NCBI GenBank assembly: GCA_021770615.1
Contig: JAETQR010000004.1
Location: 62,001 to 126,000 of the forward strand
DNA length: 64,000 nt
Direction of reading: 5' to 3'
Origin: Lachnospiraceae bacterium
GTDB taxonomy: Bacteria > Bacillota_A > Clostridia > Lachnospirales > Lachnospiraceae
Below, piece after piece: positions 25,761 to 33,841 of the stretch. Below the pieces are notes generated by a model that had not been told where the DNA came from, made no database searches, and saw only the letters and a list, made by a program, of their open reading frames with translations. Every line of letters starts with the position of its first letter. Positions within the stretch are counted from its first letter, which is position 1. Both the position numbers and the translations under genes were made by a program.

Positions 25761-27341
25761 TTATAATCCTGAAATCCGCCTTGTGACCTGTTCAAAATCA
25801 AGACCGTATTTTTTTACGATCGAATCCGCATATCCAAGTCCGTTTGCCGCCATTGGAAGGATCTTATACGTCCTTACCGCCTGGTCTCCCGGTTCGACCT
25901 GGGCTACCATGCTCTGGATCCCCGGCTGGGACGACTCATCTGCCAGTTCCTGGATATGTGTGACATAAATCCCAAGGCAGTCATTTCCGATAAAATGCGC
26001 CAGTACCTTTTTTGCCATGATCCGGGCGTCATAGGTCGTAGCTGTCGTAAAGAGTTCATTTAAAATAACAAAATTATTTTTTCTGCTGCCGGAGCTGCCC
26101 TGCATCATCGGTTTGAGACGCTGCAGCTCTTCTTTTAATTTTCCGGCTCCGGTCTCCACGCTCTCTTCCACCTCAAAATGAGTCAGGATCTGTTGGAAAA
26201 ATCTTGTTTTCATTCGGCGGCAGGGCGCTTTCAGGCCGATCAGCATAAAATATACGGCCTGTCCGACTGCCCGGGCCAGTGTAGTCTTTCCCCCCTGATT
26301 CGGGCCTGTGATAACGAGAAACGACTTGCCTTCCCGGTATGAAATATCATTTTTTATTATGTTGTAATCCAAAAAACGGTTTTTCCAGGCGAGTGCTATA
26401 TCGTATACATCCTCCGTCTCCAGTCCATCCTGTTCTGCGATTTCCGGAAAGGCAAGATCATATCCGAACTCTCCGAGCTGCTTTTCAAATTCATAAAAAC
26501 TGATATAAAAGAGGATTTCATTTTTCAACCGGCAGAACATATCATCTTTCAGAGTAAAGGAAACATCACAAAAATTTTTCAGTGTCTCAAATATCCCGGG
26601 ACGGCTCTTTTTTAATATATCAATAACCGCATTTTCAAGCGGACTTGTCTCAAGCGGAGAGGGAAATATATTTTTTACGAGCGAATCTTCTCTGGAGCTT
26701 TTTGTATCCATAATGTCAAATGCGTCCATAAATTCCCGGATCTGTGTGGCGATATCTTTTTCCGGCTCGGGCATATTTTCCAACACACTCAACCTTCCTT
26801 TTTTTACCAAAAGAGTGAGGCTTAGTTCCTCCATGCTGGAAAATGCCTCCCGGACGATCGACTTAAAATCCGTGAACTCCTTGTCCAGGTCCAATTCATC
26901 TAATATCTTACGCAGTTCTAACAATCCTTCTGAAGACAGTTCTGCCCGGTCGACCGTTTCTTTCAGAAGCTCCAGTGCCTCCAGCCAGGTACGGCAGGTA
27001 AGCAGTAAATAACTTCCCTGTTTTACCGCATCATCTACCTGCTGGTAAAACAGGAAGCATTTTTCACTTTCCAAAAGTAAATTCGTATATCTCTTGAATG
27101 CAGGAACCATAAAAGGATTTTTTTCGATATCGCGGTATATGTTCTGCCGGAACCGGACCGTGTGGACGGAACCCGGAATCGTATAAAAATATTTCCGAAT
27201 GTCAAACTCCATATATTTTGATAGGATAGCCTTTAGGATCCCCTCAAGCTGCAGGTCAGCAAAAAAGACCGGCTGCATGAATTCATATTGACGACAATTT
27301 TCTGGAAATAATAAGCTGAAATAAGATTTTTTTATCTGCAC
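25761..27341 (-). CDS. MutS-like ATPase, first of a pair
   Basis: A 526-residue paralogue of the next gene, with the same order: helical N-terminal region, then ATPase with Walker A VITGPNQGGKTTLARAVG, signature VEESVETGAGKLKEELQRL, Walker B FVILNELFTTATTYDA and switch VTHIQELAD. Domain I of MutS is missing. GTG start with AGGAGG 7 nt upstream. Two unlike members side by side suggest a heterodimer. The pair occurs in clostridial genomes, but I know of no assigned function. Confidence 0.82.
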   Translation of the reverse strand: MQIKKSYFSLLFPENCRQYEFMQPVFFADLQLEGILKAILSKYMEFDIRKYFYTIPGSVHTVRFRQNIYRDIEKNPFMVPAFKRYTNLLLESEKCFLFYQQVDDAVKQGSYLLLTCRTWLEALELLKETVDRAELSSEGLLELRKILDELDLDKEFTDFKSIVREAFSSMEELSLTLLVKKGRLSVLENMPEPEKDIATQIREFMDAFDIMDTKSSREDSLVKNIFPSPLETSPLENAVIDILKKSRPGIFETLKNFCDVSFTLKDDMFCRLKNEILFYISFYEFEKQLGEFGYDLAFPEIAEQDGLETEDVYDIALAWKNRFLDYNIIKNDISYREGKSFLVITGPNQGGKTTLARAVGQAVYFMLIGLKAPCRRMKTRFFQQILTHFEVEESVETGAGKLKEELQRLKPMMQGSSGSRKNNFVILNELFTTATTYDARIMAKKVLAHFIGNDCLGIYVTHIQELADESSQPGIQSMVAQVEPGDQAVRTYKILPMAANGLGYADSIVKKYGLDFEQVTRRISGL

Positions 27342-27382
27342 ACACTCTCCTCCTGTATCTTTTTCTGATTCTTATTGAAATA

Positions 27383-27443
27383 GGTTTATAAACAATAAAT
27401 CAATCTTCCGTTTTAGTTTATCATTTATAAACCATATTGTCAA
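27383..27443 (-). promoter_or_regulatory. promoter of the MutS-like pair with TTTATAAA dyads
   Basis: TTGACA (27438-27443) and TAAACT (27415-27420) on the minus strand are 17 nt apart. The spacer holds GGTTTATAAA (27424-27433) and a perfect palindrome GTTTATAAAC lies downstream of the start point (27384-27393). The matching dyads around the promoter look like operator sites for an unknown repressor. Confidence 0.6.
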
Positions 27444-27467
27444 CACATAGGGAATTTTTCTGTCAAA

Positions 27468-27497
27468 CAAAAAGAGGCGGCTAAAATGCGCCCCTTT
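27468..27497 (-). terminator. rho-independent terminator after rpoZ
   Basis: On the minus strand AAAGGGGCG pairs with CGCCTCTTT (one G-T, 9-nt loop), followed by TTTTTG. It lies just past the rpoZ stop and separates the yicC-to-rpoZ transcript from the MutS-like pair. Confidence 0.8.
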
Positions 27498-27502
27498 TGG
27501 AT

Positions 27503-27754
27503 TTATTCCTCTTCGCTTTCCTCATCCTCTTCCGAATCGATCTTGATCGAAGCGGTGGATAATTCTTTGATCGCTGTACTGAGTGGTTTTGGATATTCTC
27601 CTTCTACAAGTGGTTTTGAGCCATCGATCAACTGCCTCGCTCTTTTTGCTGTGGCAAGTACAATGGAGTATCTGCTGTTTACTACCGGATGTTCGCCCGG
27701 TTCCACATCGCTGTTTACTACATTCATTAAATCATTATAAGACGGGTGCAACAT
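27503..27754 (-). CDS. rpoZ: RNA polymerase omega subunit
   Basis: Small RNA polymerase subunit that aids assembly of beta-prime. 83 residues with MLHPSYNDLMNVVNS, NSRYSIVLATAKRARQLIDG and an acidic C-terminus (DSEEDEESEEE). Position downstream of gmk is conserved in Firmicutes; here a lepB gene is inserted between them. Confidence 0.93.
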   Translation of the reverse strand: MLHPSYNDLMNVVNSDVEPGEHPVVNSRYSIVLATAKRARQLIDGSKPLVEGEYPKPLSTAIKELSTASIKIDSEEDEESEEE

Positions 27755-27811
27755 AAAATTGTTCTCCTTTCAGATTCCATAAAATATATAATTTATACCA
27801 GATTGATACCT

Positions 27812-28390
27812 TTATGGTTTTCCAAACTTTGACAGCGGCCATATGCGTAACACGACATGCCCGGCTATGTTTTTTTCTTTTACAGGCCCCACGTCGGGAT
27901 CCCTGCTGTCAAGACTTACTTCACGGTTATCACCGAGGACAAAATATTCATCATCCGCCAGTGTGAGAGGTTCTTCTGCGATTCCGGAATCATCCATCGC
28001 ATTTTTCGCATAATTGTCTTCAATCTTTTCTCCATTGATATAAATATCATTCCCGGTGATCTGGATCGTCTCGCCCGGAAGACCGTAGATCCTTTTTACA
28101 TAATACTCATCAACCTCTTCTCCCTGCGGATAAAACACAATGATATCATAACGGGATGGTTCATAGAAGGACAATTTATTGACAAGAAGGCTCTCCCCTT
28201 CATGAAGTGTCTCTTCCATGGATTCTCCTTTTACAACGGTCCTTTGGATGACATGTTCCGGAACCCAGAACACACAGAGAAGGATCAAAGCGATATAGAT
28301 AATAAACTCAACAGCATAACTTAGTTTGGATCGCTTTTTTTGTTCTTTCTTTTGTTGTTGTGGTGCGGCATCCATACTTTCTGTATTCAT
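27812..28390 (-). CDS. lepB: type I signal peptidase, paralogue A
   Basis: Membrane serine protease that releases exported proteins. 192 residues with an N-terminal membrane segment (about 27-45), catalytic S57 (VKGESMEETL) and general base K99 (YYVKRIYGLPGE), and the box E motif VLGDNREVSLDSRDP. Both dyad residues are present, unlike the paralogue upstream of rbgA. It follows gmk by 3 nt, so the two are co-transcribed. Confidence 0.92.
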   Translation of the reverse strand: MNTESMDAAPQQQKKEQKKRSKLSYAVEFIIYIALILLCVFWVPEHVIQRTVVKGESMEETLHEGESLLVNKLSFYEPSRYDIIVFYPQGEEVDEYYVKRIYGLPGETIQITGNDIYINGEKIEDNYAKNAMDDSGIAEEPLTLADDEYFVLGDNREVSLDSRDPDVGPVKEKNIAGHVVLRIWPLSKFGKP

Positions 28391-28393
28391 CTT

Positions 28394-29023
28394 TTACTCT
28401 CCCTTCACTGCAAATCCACCCAGCTCTTTTTCCATTTTCTCGATCAGCTGTGTGCTGTTGCAGGATTTATAGTGGTCATATTCAATCAGGTCTTTTACTT
28501 TCCCGATCGCATCTTCAAGATCATCATTTACGATGATATAATCATAATCTTTCATGTACTTTACTTCTTCTACTGCTCGTAAAAGACGTTTTTCAATCTC
28601 TTCCGGACTCTCTGTCCCTCTTCCGGTAAGGCGCTCTTTTAAAATCTCGGCAGATGGAGGGGAAACAAAAATAAGAAGGGCTTCGGGAAATTTTTCTTTT
28701 ACAAGCATTCCCCCCTGCATTTCGATTTCAAGAAGCACGTCCTTTCCCGCATCCAACTGTTCCTCGACGTATTTTTTCGGGGTTCCGTAATAATTCCCTA
28801 CGTACTCGGCCCATTCGATCAACTCTCCCTTTTTGATCATTTCCTGAAACTCATCTCTTGTATGGAAATAATAGTCAATTCCGTCTGTCTCGCCTGTCCG
28901 CGGTTTGCGTGTTGTCGCAGAAATGGATAAGTGATAATCATACCTCTTGATCAGTTCTTTCATTATCGTTCCTTTTCCTGCACCGGAAAACCCGGATATC
29001 ACAACTAATATTCCTTTTCTCAT
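28394..29023 (-). CDS. gmk: guanylate kinase
   Basis: Phosphorylates GMP to GDP. P-loop VISGFSGAGKGTIMKELI, GMP-binding TTRKPRTGETDGIDYYF and lid region SPEEIEKRL are present; 209 residues. I take the ATG of MRKGILVV because GGAGA lies 5-6 nt upstream; an in-frame ATG 12 nt earlier has no such site. Sits in the conserved yicC-remA-gmk run. Confidence 0.95.
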   Translation of the reverse strand: MRKGILVVISGFSGAGKGTIMKELIKRYDYHLSISATTRKPRTGETDGIDYYFHTRDEFQEMIKKGELIEWAEYVGNYYGTPKKYVEEQLDAGKDVLLEIEMQGGMLVKEKFPEALLIFVSPPSAEILKERLTGRGTESPEEIEKRLLRAVEEVKYMKDYDYIIVNDDLEDAIGKVKDLIEYDHYKSCNSTQLIEKMEKELGGFAVKGE

Positions 29024-29049
29024 AAACGTCTCCATTTCTGTGCTAAGAG

Positions 29050-29298
29050 TTAATCTGCCAGTTCGATCTGATTAAAACGGCCTGCGATCGTGTCCGGTAA
29101 AAGCGCGGAAAGAACAAGCGAATCATTTTCCATGACAAGCACTGCTTTTGTCTTTTTTCCACACGTGGCATCGATTGCTTTCCCATCGTCCTTGGCGCCC
29201 TGTATCATCCGTTTTACAGGAGCTGCCTCGGGGCTTACGATGCTGATCACTTTTTCGCTGTTTACCATATTTCCGTACCCTATATTTATAAATGCCAT
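29050..29298 (-). CDS. remA: RemA family DNA-binding regulator (DUF370)
   Basis: Small oligomeric regulator, named for its control of matrix genes in Bacillus subtilis, where it also affects osmoprotection genes. 82 residues: FINIGYGNMVNSEKVISIVSP, KRMIQGAKDDGKAIDATCG, KTKAVLVMENDSLVLSAL. Placement between yicC and gmk is the standard order. Targets in this organism cannot be told from the sequence. Confidence 0.93.
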   Translation of the reverse strand: MAFINIGYGNMVNSEKVISIVSPEAAPVKRMIQGAKDDGKAIDATCGKKTKAVLVMENDSLVLSALLPDTIAGRFNQIELAD

Positions 29299-29344
29299 AA
29301 CTGATATCTCCGTCTAAAATAATATGCGATTTTTTTGGAATCTG

Positions 29345-30223
29345 CTATTCCAGGTTTTGTATCTGTTCCCGGATTTTTTCAATCTCCGTCTTTAAAAGGA
29401 TACCCTGATCAGATATCACAATATCATTTGCTTTTGAAAGTGTGGTATTTGCTTCCCGGTTTAATTCCTGTGCGATAAAATCCAGCTTTCTTCCCACGCT
29501 CTCCTCTTGTTCGAGCGTATCCTTCATATGCTGGATATGGCTTTTCAGGCGTACCAGTTCTTCATCTACACAAATTTTATCTGAGTAAACGACGAGCTCG
29601 GTGGCGATGACATTTTCATCGATCTTTGTATCGCCGAGGAGTTCCCTGACTTTGGAAGTCAGTTTTTCTTTATATTCAGAAAACACCTCCGGGGCTCTTT
29701 TTGAAATTTCATCTGCGATCGTACTAAGATAATCAAGCTTTCCGATCAGATCTTTTTTCAGATGCGCGCCCTCTTTTTCTCTTGCCGCGATAAAATTCCC
29801 AAGGGCTCCTTCTACAGCATCATGAACCAGTTCCTGAAGCTTTTCTTCGTCAACCTGTTCTTCCTCCAGCGTATATACTTCAGGATACCGGGACAGCGAC
29901 AGCGCATCTACATTTGCCTCAATCTGGAAATCTTCCGAAATCGTTTTTAGAAGTTCAAAATAAGAATTTGCCATAGCTTTATTATAAGTAATATGGGAAT
30001 CCACCTCATGGTTACTCTCATATGCTATGTAAACATCGATTTTTCCTCTGCTCACACTATCTTTGATCTGCTTTCGTATATCTGTCTCAAACGCACTGAG
30101 ATTTCGTGGAAGCCGGAGTGATATATCGCAGTACCGGTGATTGACAGACTTGATCTCAACTGTGAGTCTGGACATATCATTTTCTGTTTCAAACCGGCCA
30201 TATCCGGTCATGCTTCTTACCAT
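29345..30223 (-). CDS. YicC family endoribonuclease/stress protein
   Basis: YicC/YloC-like protein of 292 residues: MVRSMTGYGRFE, EIKSVNHRYCDISLRLPR, IATELVVYSDKICVDEELVRL, KLDFIAQELNREANTTLSKA. E. coli YicC is reported to be an RNA endonuclease; the role in Clostridia is less certain. The start is set by a GGAG site 6 nt upstream; longer in-frame starts run into the promoter. Heads the yicC-remA-gmk-lepB-rpoZ operon. Confidence 0.9.
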   Translation of the reverse strand: MVRSMTGYGRFETENDMSRLTVEIKSVNHRYCDISLRLPRNLSAFETDIRKQIKDSVSRGKIDVYIAYESNHEVDSHITYNKAMANSYFELLKTISEDFQIEANVDALSLSRYPEVYTLEEEQVDEEKLQELVHDAVEGALGNFIAAREKEGAHLKKDLIGKLDYLSTIADEISKRAPEVFSEYKEKLTSKVRELLGDTKIDENVIATELVVYSDKICVDEELVRLKSHIQHMKDTLEQEESVGRKLDFIAQELNREANTTLSKANDIVISDQGILLKTEIEKIREQIQNLE

Positions 30224-30333
30224 AATCTGCTCCATTCCCGTGCATGATCTTAGCTTGGCGTCACCACCTGGCTGTATAAATACTTCCCCCATAAAAGGGA
30301 ACGACAAAAAAACGCATTTATGCACTCCGTATC

Positions 30334-30362
30334 ATTATAAATGACTTGACAGGATAAGTCAA
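30334..30362 (-). promoter_or_regulatory. promoter of the yicC operon
   Basis: TTGACT (30357-30362) and a consensus TATAAT (30334-30339) on the minus strand are exactly 17 nt apart. The first palindromic element begins 20 bp further upstream, so the element sits next to, not in, this promoter. Confidence 0.8.
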
Positions 30363-30381
30363 GAATTCTGTTGTATTTTTC

Positions 30382-30640
30382 CCGGAAATGAATTTTTTGC
30401 AGCTGCAGCCTTCCGAGACCAGTGAAATTTGTATCGTGGCGGGCATAATTCCTGATTCAGACCCGCTCCCGCTTAAGATAAACATGTAGCGGTACAAAGG
30501 CTGCAAGGTGCAATTTTTGCACCTTGTACGCAGCCTAAGGACCGACACGTTTATACGGTCCTTATCAGGAATTATGCCCGCCACGATACAATTTTTCATG
30601 ATTTTTCATGAGCTGCAGCTGCAAAAAATTGATTTCCGTG
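30382..30640. mobile_element. palindromic MITE-like element, copy 1
   Basis: A 259-bp element with ends CCGGAAATG...GATTTCCGTG, outer arms TTTTTTGCAGCTGCAG / CTGCAGCTGCAAAAAA and long inner arms (GTATCGTGGCGGGCATAATT and its complement). The centre holds GGTGC/GCACC and GGACCG/CGGTCC hairpins and the shared core AAACATGTAGCGGTACAAAG. It is flanked by TGTATTTTTC on both sides (30372-30381 and 30641-30650), as a 10-bp target duplication would be. It lies between divergent yicC and rqcH. No transposase or convincing ORF inside. Confidence 0.85.
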
Positions 30641-30663
30641 TGTATTTTTCCATAACAATGTAG

Positions 30664-30669
30664 TATAAT
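30664..30669 (+). promoter_or_regulatory. -10 element upstream of rqcH
   Basis: A consensus TATAAT lies 89 nt before the rqcH start, just outside the palindromic element. The hexamer 17 nt upstream (TGTATT) is a weak -35 and comes from the element's right-hand flanking repeat, so the insertion may have altered this promoter. Confidence 0.45.
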
Positions 30670-30757
30670 CATACTTAGCCTGACGGCACCGCCCGAGACA
30701 GCATAACGATTGTATGGCTCTCGGACAAAACGATTGCAGGATGGAGGAAATATACAC

Positions 30758-32506
30758 ATGGCATTTGATGGATTTACATTAGCAGCACTGACAAAAGAAC
30801 TCTCGGACAAACTGACTGGCGGCAGGCTTCAGAAGATCGCCCAGCCGGAGCCGGATGAGCTTTTGCTTACGATAAAAAATAACCGGACAAATTACCGGCT
30901 CGTTCTCTCAGCCAGTCCTTCTCTTCCGCTGATCTATCTCACAGAAGAACCAAAAACGTCTCCGCTGACTGCACCAAATTTCTGCATGCTTCTCAGAAAG
31001 CACTTAAACGGAGCAAAGATTACGGAAATATCCCAGTTTGGGATGGAACGTGTATTAAAGATCGGGATGGAAAATTTAAATGAACTGGGGGATATGGTAA
31101 ACAAATCCCTTGTTATCGAAATCATGGGAAAGCACAGTAACCTGATCTTTCTGGATGAAACCGGGCAGATCATCGACAGCATCAAACACATCTCTTCTTT
31201 GGTCAGCTCTGTGAGGGAAGTCCTTCCGGGACGAGATTATTTTATCCCGAACACGAAGGAAAAGCATAACCTCTTTGAACTTACGACTGAACAGTGGATG
31301 AATGAAGTAGTCACGCAGCCGGTCAGCGTTGCCAAAGGGCTTTGCAATTATTTTACCGGTTTTAGCTTTACACTCGCTCAAGAGACTGCTTACCGGAGCG
31401 GGGTCGACGGAGACGCTCCTTTTGCCTCATTAAATGGCAACCAGTTATCCGGTCTCAGAGACAGCTTAAGAACCCTGATGCGGCATACAAAAGAGGGGAC
31501 ATTTACACCGGAGATCATTTTCGATGGGAAGGAACCTGTAGAATTTGCTGCCTTTCCCCTGACGATGTATGAAGGTTTTGAACACAAGCCGATGGAGTCC
31601 ATGAGTATTACGGTAGAAACTTTTTATAAGGAAAAGGAGACCATTCAGCGCATCCGCCAGAAATCCACGGATATCCGCAAGCATGTAACGATGCTTCTGG
31701 AGCGGAACCGAAAGAAGTTGTCCATCCAGCTAAAACAGTTGAAAGATACCGAAAAAAGGGAGCGCTATAAAGTATATGGGGAGCTGATCAACACGTATGG
31801 CTACCAGCTTAGCCCGGAAGATACAAAATTAAAATGTATCAATTACTACGATGATACAGAGGTGGAGATCCCGGTTGATCCCACGCTCACATCGGCTGAA
31901 AATGCCAATAAATACTTTAACCGCTATAATAAACTGAAACGGACATATGAGGCGGTGACGATCCAGATCAAGGAAACCAATGAATTGATCGAGCATCTTG
32001 AGACCATTCTCACCTCGCTTGATATCGCCAGACAGGAGGAGGATCTCGTCCTGATCAAACAGGAACTCATTGACAGCGGCTACATGCGGGGGCACGGAAA
32101 AAATAACCGGAAAAACGGAAAAGCCGTGCCAAAGAGTAAACCGCTCCACTACGTCTCCTCGGACGGGTATGATATGTATGTGGGAAAAAATAATTATCAG
32201 AATGATACTCTCACATTTAAAACTGCTACGGGAAATGACTGGTGGTTTCATGCAAAGCAGGCTCCCGGCTCACACGTCATCGTAAAATGTGGCAATGAGG
32301 AACCGCCGGTGACTACGTTTGAGGAAGCAGCCAGCCTCGCTGCCTTTTATTCAAAAAATAAAAATTCAGACAAGGTAGAGATTGACTACACGCAGAAAAA
32401 AAATGTCAAAAAACCAAATGGCAGCAAACCGGGTTTTGTTGTATATTATACCAATTATTCCATGGTGGCTTCCCCGGACATAAGCCATATTACAGAAATT
32501 TCGTGA
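30758..32506 (+). CDS. rqcH: ribosome quality control protein RqcH (NFACT / fibronectin-binding-like)
   Basis: RqcH binds stalled 50S-peptidyl-tRNA complexes and adds C-terminal alanine tails. 582 residues: NFACT-N (MAFDGFTLAALTKELSDKL), two coiled-coil stretches around residues 290-430 and NFACT-R (YVGKNNYQNDTLTFKTATGNDWWFHAKQAPGSHVI). The ATG has GGAGG 8 nt upstream. Many genomes label it fibronectin-binding protein; the ribosome role is the better supported one. The PHP gene follows after 24 nt. Confidence 0.93.
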   Translation: MAFDGFTLAALTKELSDKLTGGRLQKIAQPEPDELLLTIKNNRTNYRLVLSASPSLPLIYLTEEPKTSPLTAPNFCMLLRKHLNGAKITEISQFGMERVLKIGMENLNELGDMVNKSLVIEIMGKHSNLIFLDETGQIIDSIKHISSLVSSVREVLPGRDYFIPNTKEKHNLFELTTEQWMNEVVTQPVSVAKGLCNYFTGFSFTLAQETAYRSGVDGDAPFASLNGNQLSGLRDSLRTLMRHTKEGTFTPEIIFDGKEPVEFAAFPLTMYEGFEHKPMESMSITVETFYKEKETIQRIRQKSTDIRKHVTMLLERNRKKLSIQLKQLKDTEKRERYKVYGELINTYGYQLSPEDTKLKCINYYDDTEVEIPVDPTLTSAENANKYFNRYNKLKRTYEAVTIQIKETNELIEHLETILTSLDIARQEEDLVLIKQELIDSGYMRGHGKNNRKNGKAVPKSKPLHYVSSDGYDMYVGKNNYQNDTLTFKTATGNDWWFHAKQAPGSHVIVKCGNEEPPVTTFEEAASLAAFYSKNKNSDKVEIDYTQKKNVKKPNGSKPGFVVYYTNYSMVASPDISHITEIS

Positions 32507-32530
32507 TTCATTTAAAAGGAGGATACCGGT

Positions 32531-33367
32531 ATGATCGCTTACGATTCACATGTACATACTTCATTTTCTACAGATAGTGAGACACCGATGGAACATATGG
32601 TGCTTCAGGGCATTCAGAATGGCTTAGAGGGAATTACTTTTACGGATCATATGGATTATCACTTTCCACTCACATATCGTAACTGGCAGACCCCGGGAGG
32701 TATGCCGCCGTTTACATTTGATGTGGATCGTTATATTTCCTGTATTTCTGGATTGAGAGAAAAATACCGTGGGAAGATCGCTCTTTTTTATGGAGTAGAG
32801 ATTGGCCTGAAGAAAGATGCATGGGAAGATAACCTCACTTTAAGCCGGAATCCTTCGTTCGATTATATCATCGGTTCCATCCATCTGATCGATGACATGG
32901 ATCCCTATTATCCGGAGTACTGGGAAGCATTTGAGGAAAAAAAAGGACTCTTACGTTACTTTGAGACGACATATGAAAATTTAAGATCACTTGGTGGATT
33001 TAAGATCGATACGCTGGGGCATCTGGATTATATCGTCCGCTACTCTCCCTCCGGATATAAGCTTTACTCCTATCATCTGTTTTCAGATATCATAGATGAA
33101 ATATTAAAACTTCTGATCGGGCAGGAAATCTCTCTGGAGATCAATACGTCCGGTTATAAAAATGGCGGGCCGATGCCAAATCCATGTGAAGAGATCATTC
33201 GCCGGTATAAAGAATTAGGCGGGGAACGGATCACGTTTGGTTCTGATGCCCACACGACAGATCTGTTATCCGGAAGATTTACAGATGCAGAAAAAATCGC
33301 AAAAAACACAGGCTTTCGCCATTACACAACATTTGTGAAACGTAAGCCTGTATTTCATGCATTTTAA
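32531..33367 (+). CDS. PHP-domain histidinol-phosphatase family protein
   Basis: Metal-dependent phosphoesterase of the PHP fold, 278 residues. Metal ligands are visible in YDSHVHTSFS (residues 4-13), FTDHMDYH, GVEIGLK, DYIIGSIHLID and FGSDAHTTDLL. Closest in style to HisK histidinol-phosphate phosphatase, the last-but-one step of histidine synthesis; hisZ, hisG and hisD are elsewhere in this window. Substrate is not certain because PHP proteins also hydrolyse nucleotides and other phosphates. AGGAGG precedes the start. Confidence 0.85.
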   Translation: MIAYDSHVHTSFSTDSETPMEHMVLQGIQNGLEGITFTDHMDYHFPLTYRNWQTPGGMPPFTFDVDRYISCISGLREKYRGKIALFYGVEIGLKKDAWEDNLTLSRNPSFDYIIGSIHLIDDMDPYYPEYWEAFEEKKGLLRYFETTYENLRSLGGFKIDTLGHLDYIVRYSPSGYKLYSYHLFSDIIDEILKLLIGQEISLEINTSGYKNGGPMPNPCEEIIRRYKELGGERITFGSDAHTTDLLSGRFTDAEKIAKNTGFRHYTTFVKRKPVFHAF

Positions 33368-33376
33368 ATTATTGTT

Positions 33377-33826
33377 TTAATATTCCTCTTCTTCCTCATC
33401 CTCGTGGATATCGGATTTTGGTTTTTCGAGACCCTCGATCACGATATCATGCTTTTCTGCATAATCCCAGAGGGCGGCATGGATCGCCTCTTCTGCCAGA
33501 AGGGAGCAGTGGACCTTTACCGGCGGCAGTCCGTCCAGGGCTTCCATCACCGCTTTGTTTGTGACCTGCATTGCCTCCTGGATGGATTTTCCTTTTACAA
33601 GTTCGGTCGCCATGCTGCTTGTAGCCACAGCGGCTCCACAGCCAAAGGTTTTAAATTTACAGTCCTGTATGATACCATCGTCATCAATGTCAAGATAAAT
33701 GCGCATGATATCGCCGCATTTCGCATTTCCGACTGTACCTACACCACTGGCATCTTCTATTTCTCCCACATTTCTCGGGTTACTGAAATGATCCATTACT
33801 TTTTCACTATACATTTGCTTAACCAT
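33377..33826 (-). CDS. nifU: Fe-S cluster scaffold protein NifU/IscU
   Basis: Scaffold on which NifS/IscS-derived sulfur and iron form [2Fe-2S] clusters. 149 residues with cluster cysteines C37 (GNAKCGD), C63 (TFGCGAA) and C107 (KVHCSLLAEEA), and an unusual acidic C-terminus (HEDEEEEEY). The start could also be the ATG four codons in (MYSEKVMDHF), which most family members use. Last gene of the Rrf2-nifS-nifU operon. Confidence 0.93.
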   Translation of the reverse strand: MVKQMYSEKVMDHFSNPRNVGEIEDASGVGTVGNAKCGDIMRIYLDIDDDGIIQDCKFKTFGCGAAVATSSMATELVKGKSIQEAMQVTNKAVMEALDGLPPVKVHCSLLAEEAIHAALWDYAEKHDIVIEGLEKPKSDIHEDEEEEEY

Positions 33827-33841
33827 CCTTTCCTATCTGGA

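Noticed and set aside
30318..30599. Reading frame on the minus strand inside palindromic copy 1, with a look-alike in copy 2 (RINVSVLRLR...)
   Set aside because: The shared peptide follows from the shared DNA core. In copy 3 the frame breaks after the core, and there is no ribosome binding site, so it is not a gene.
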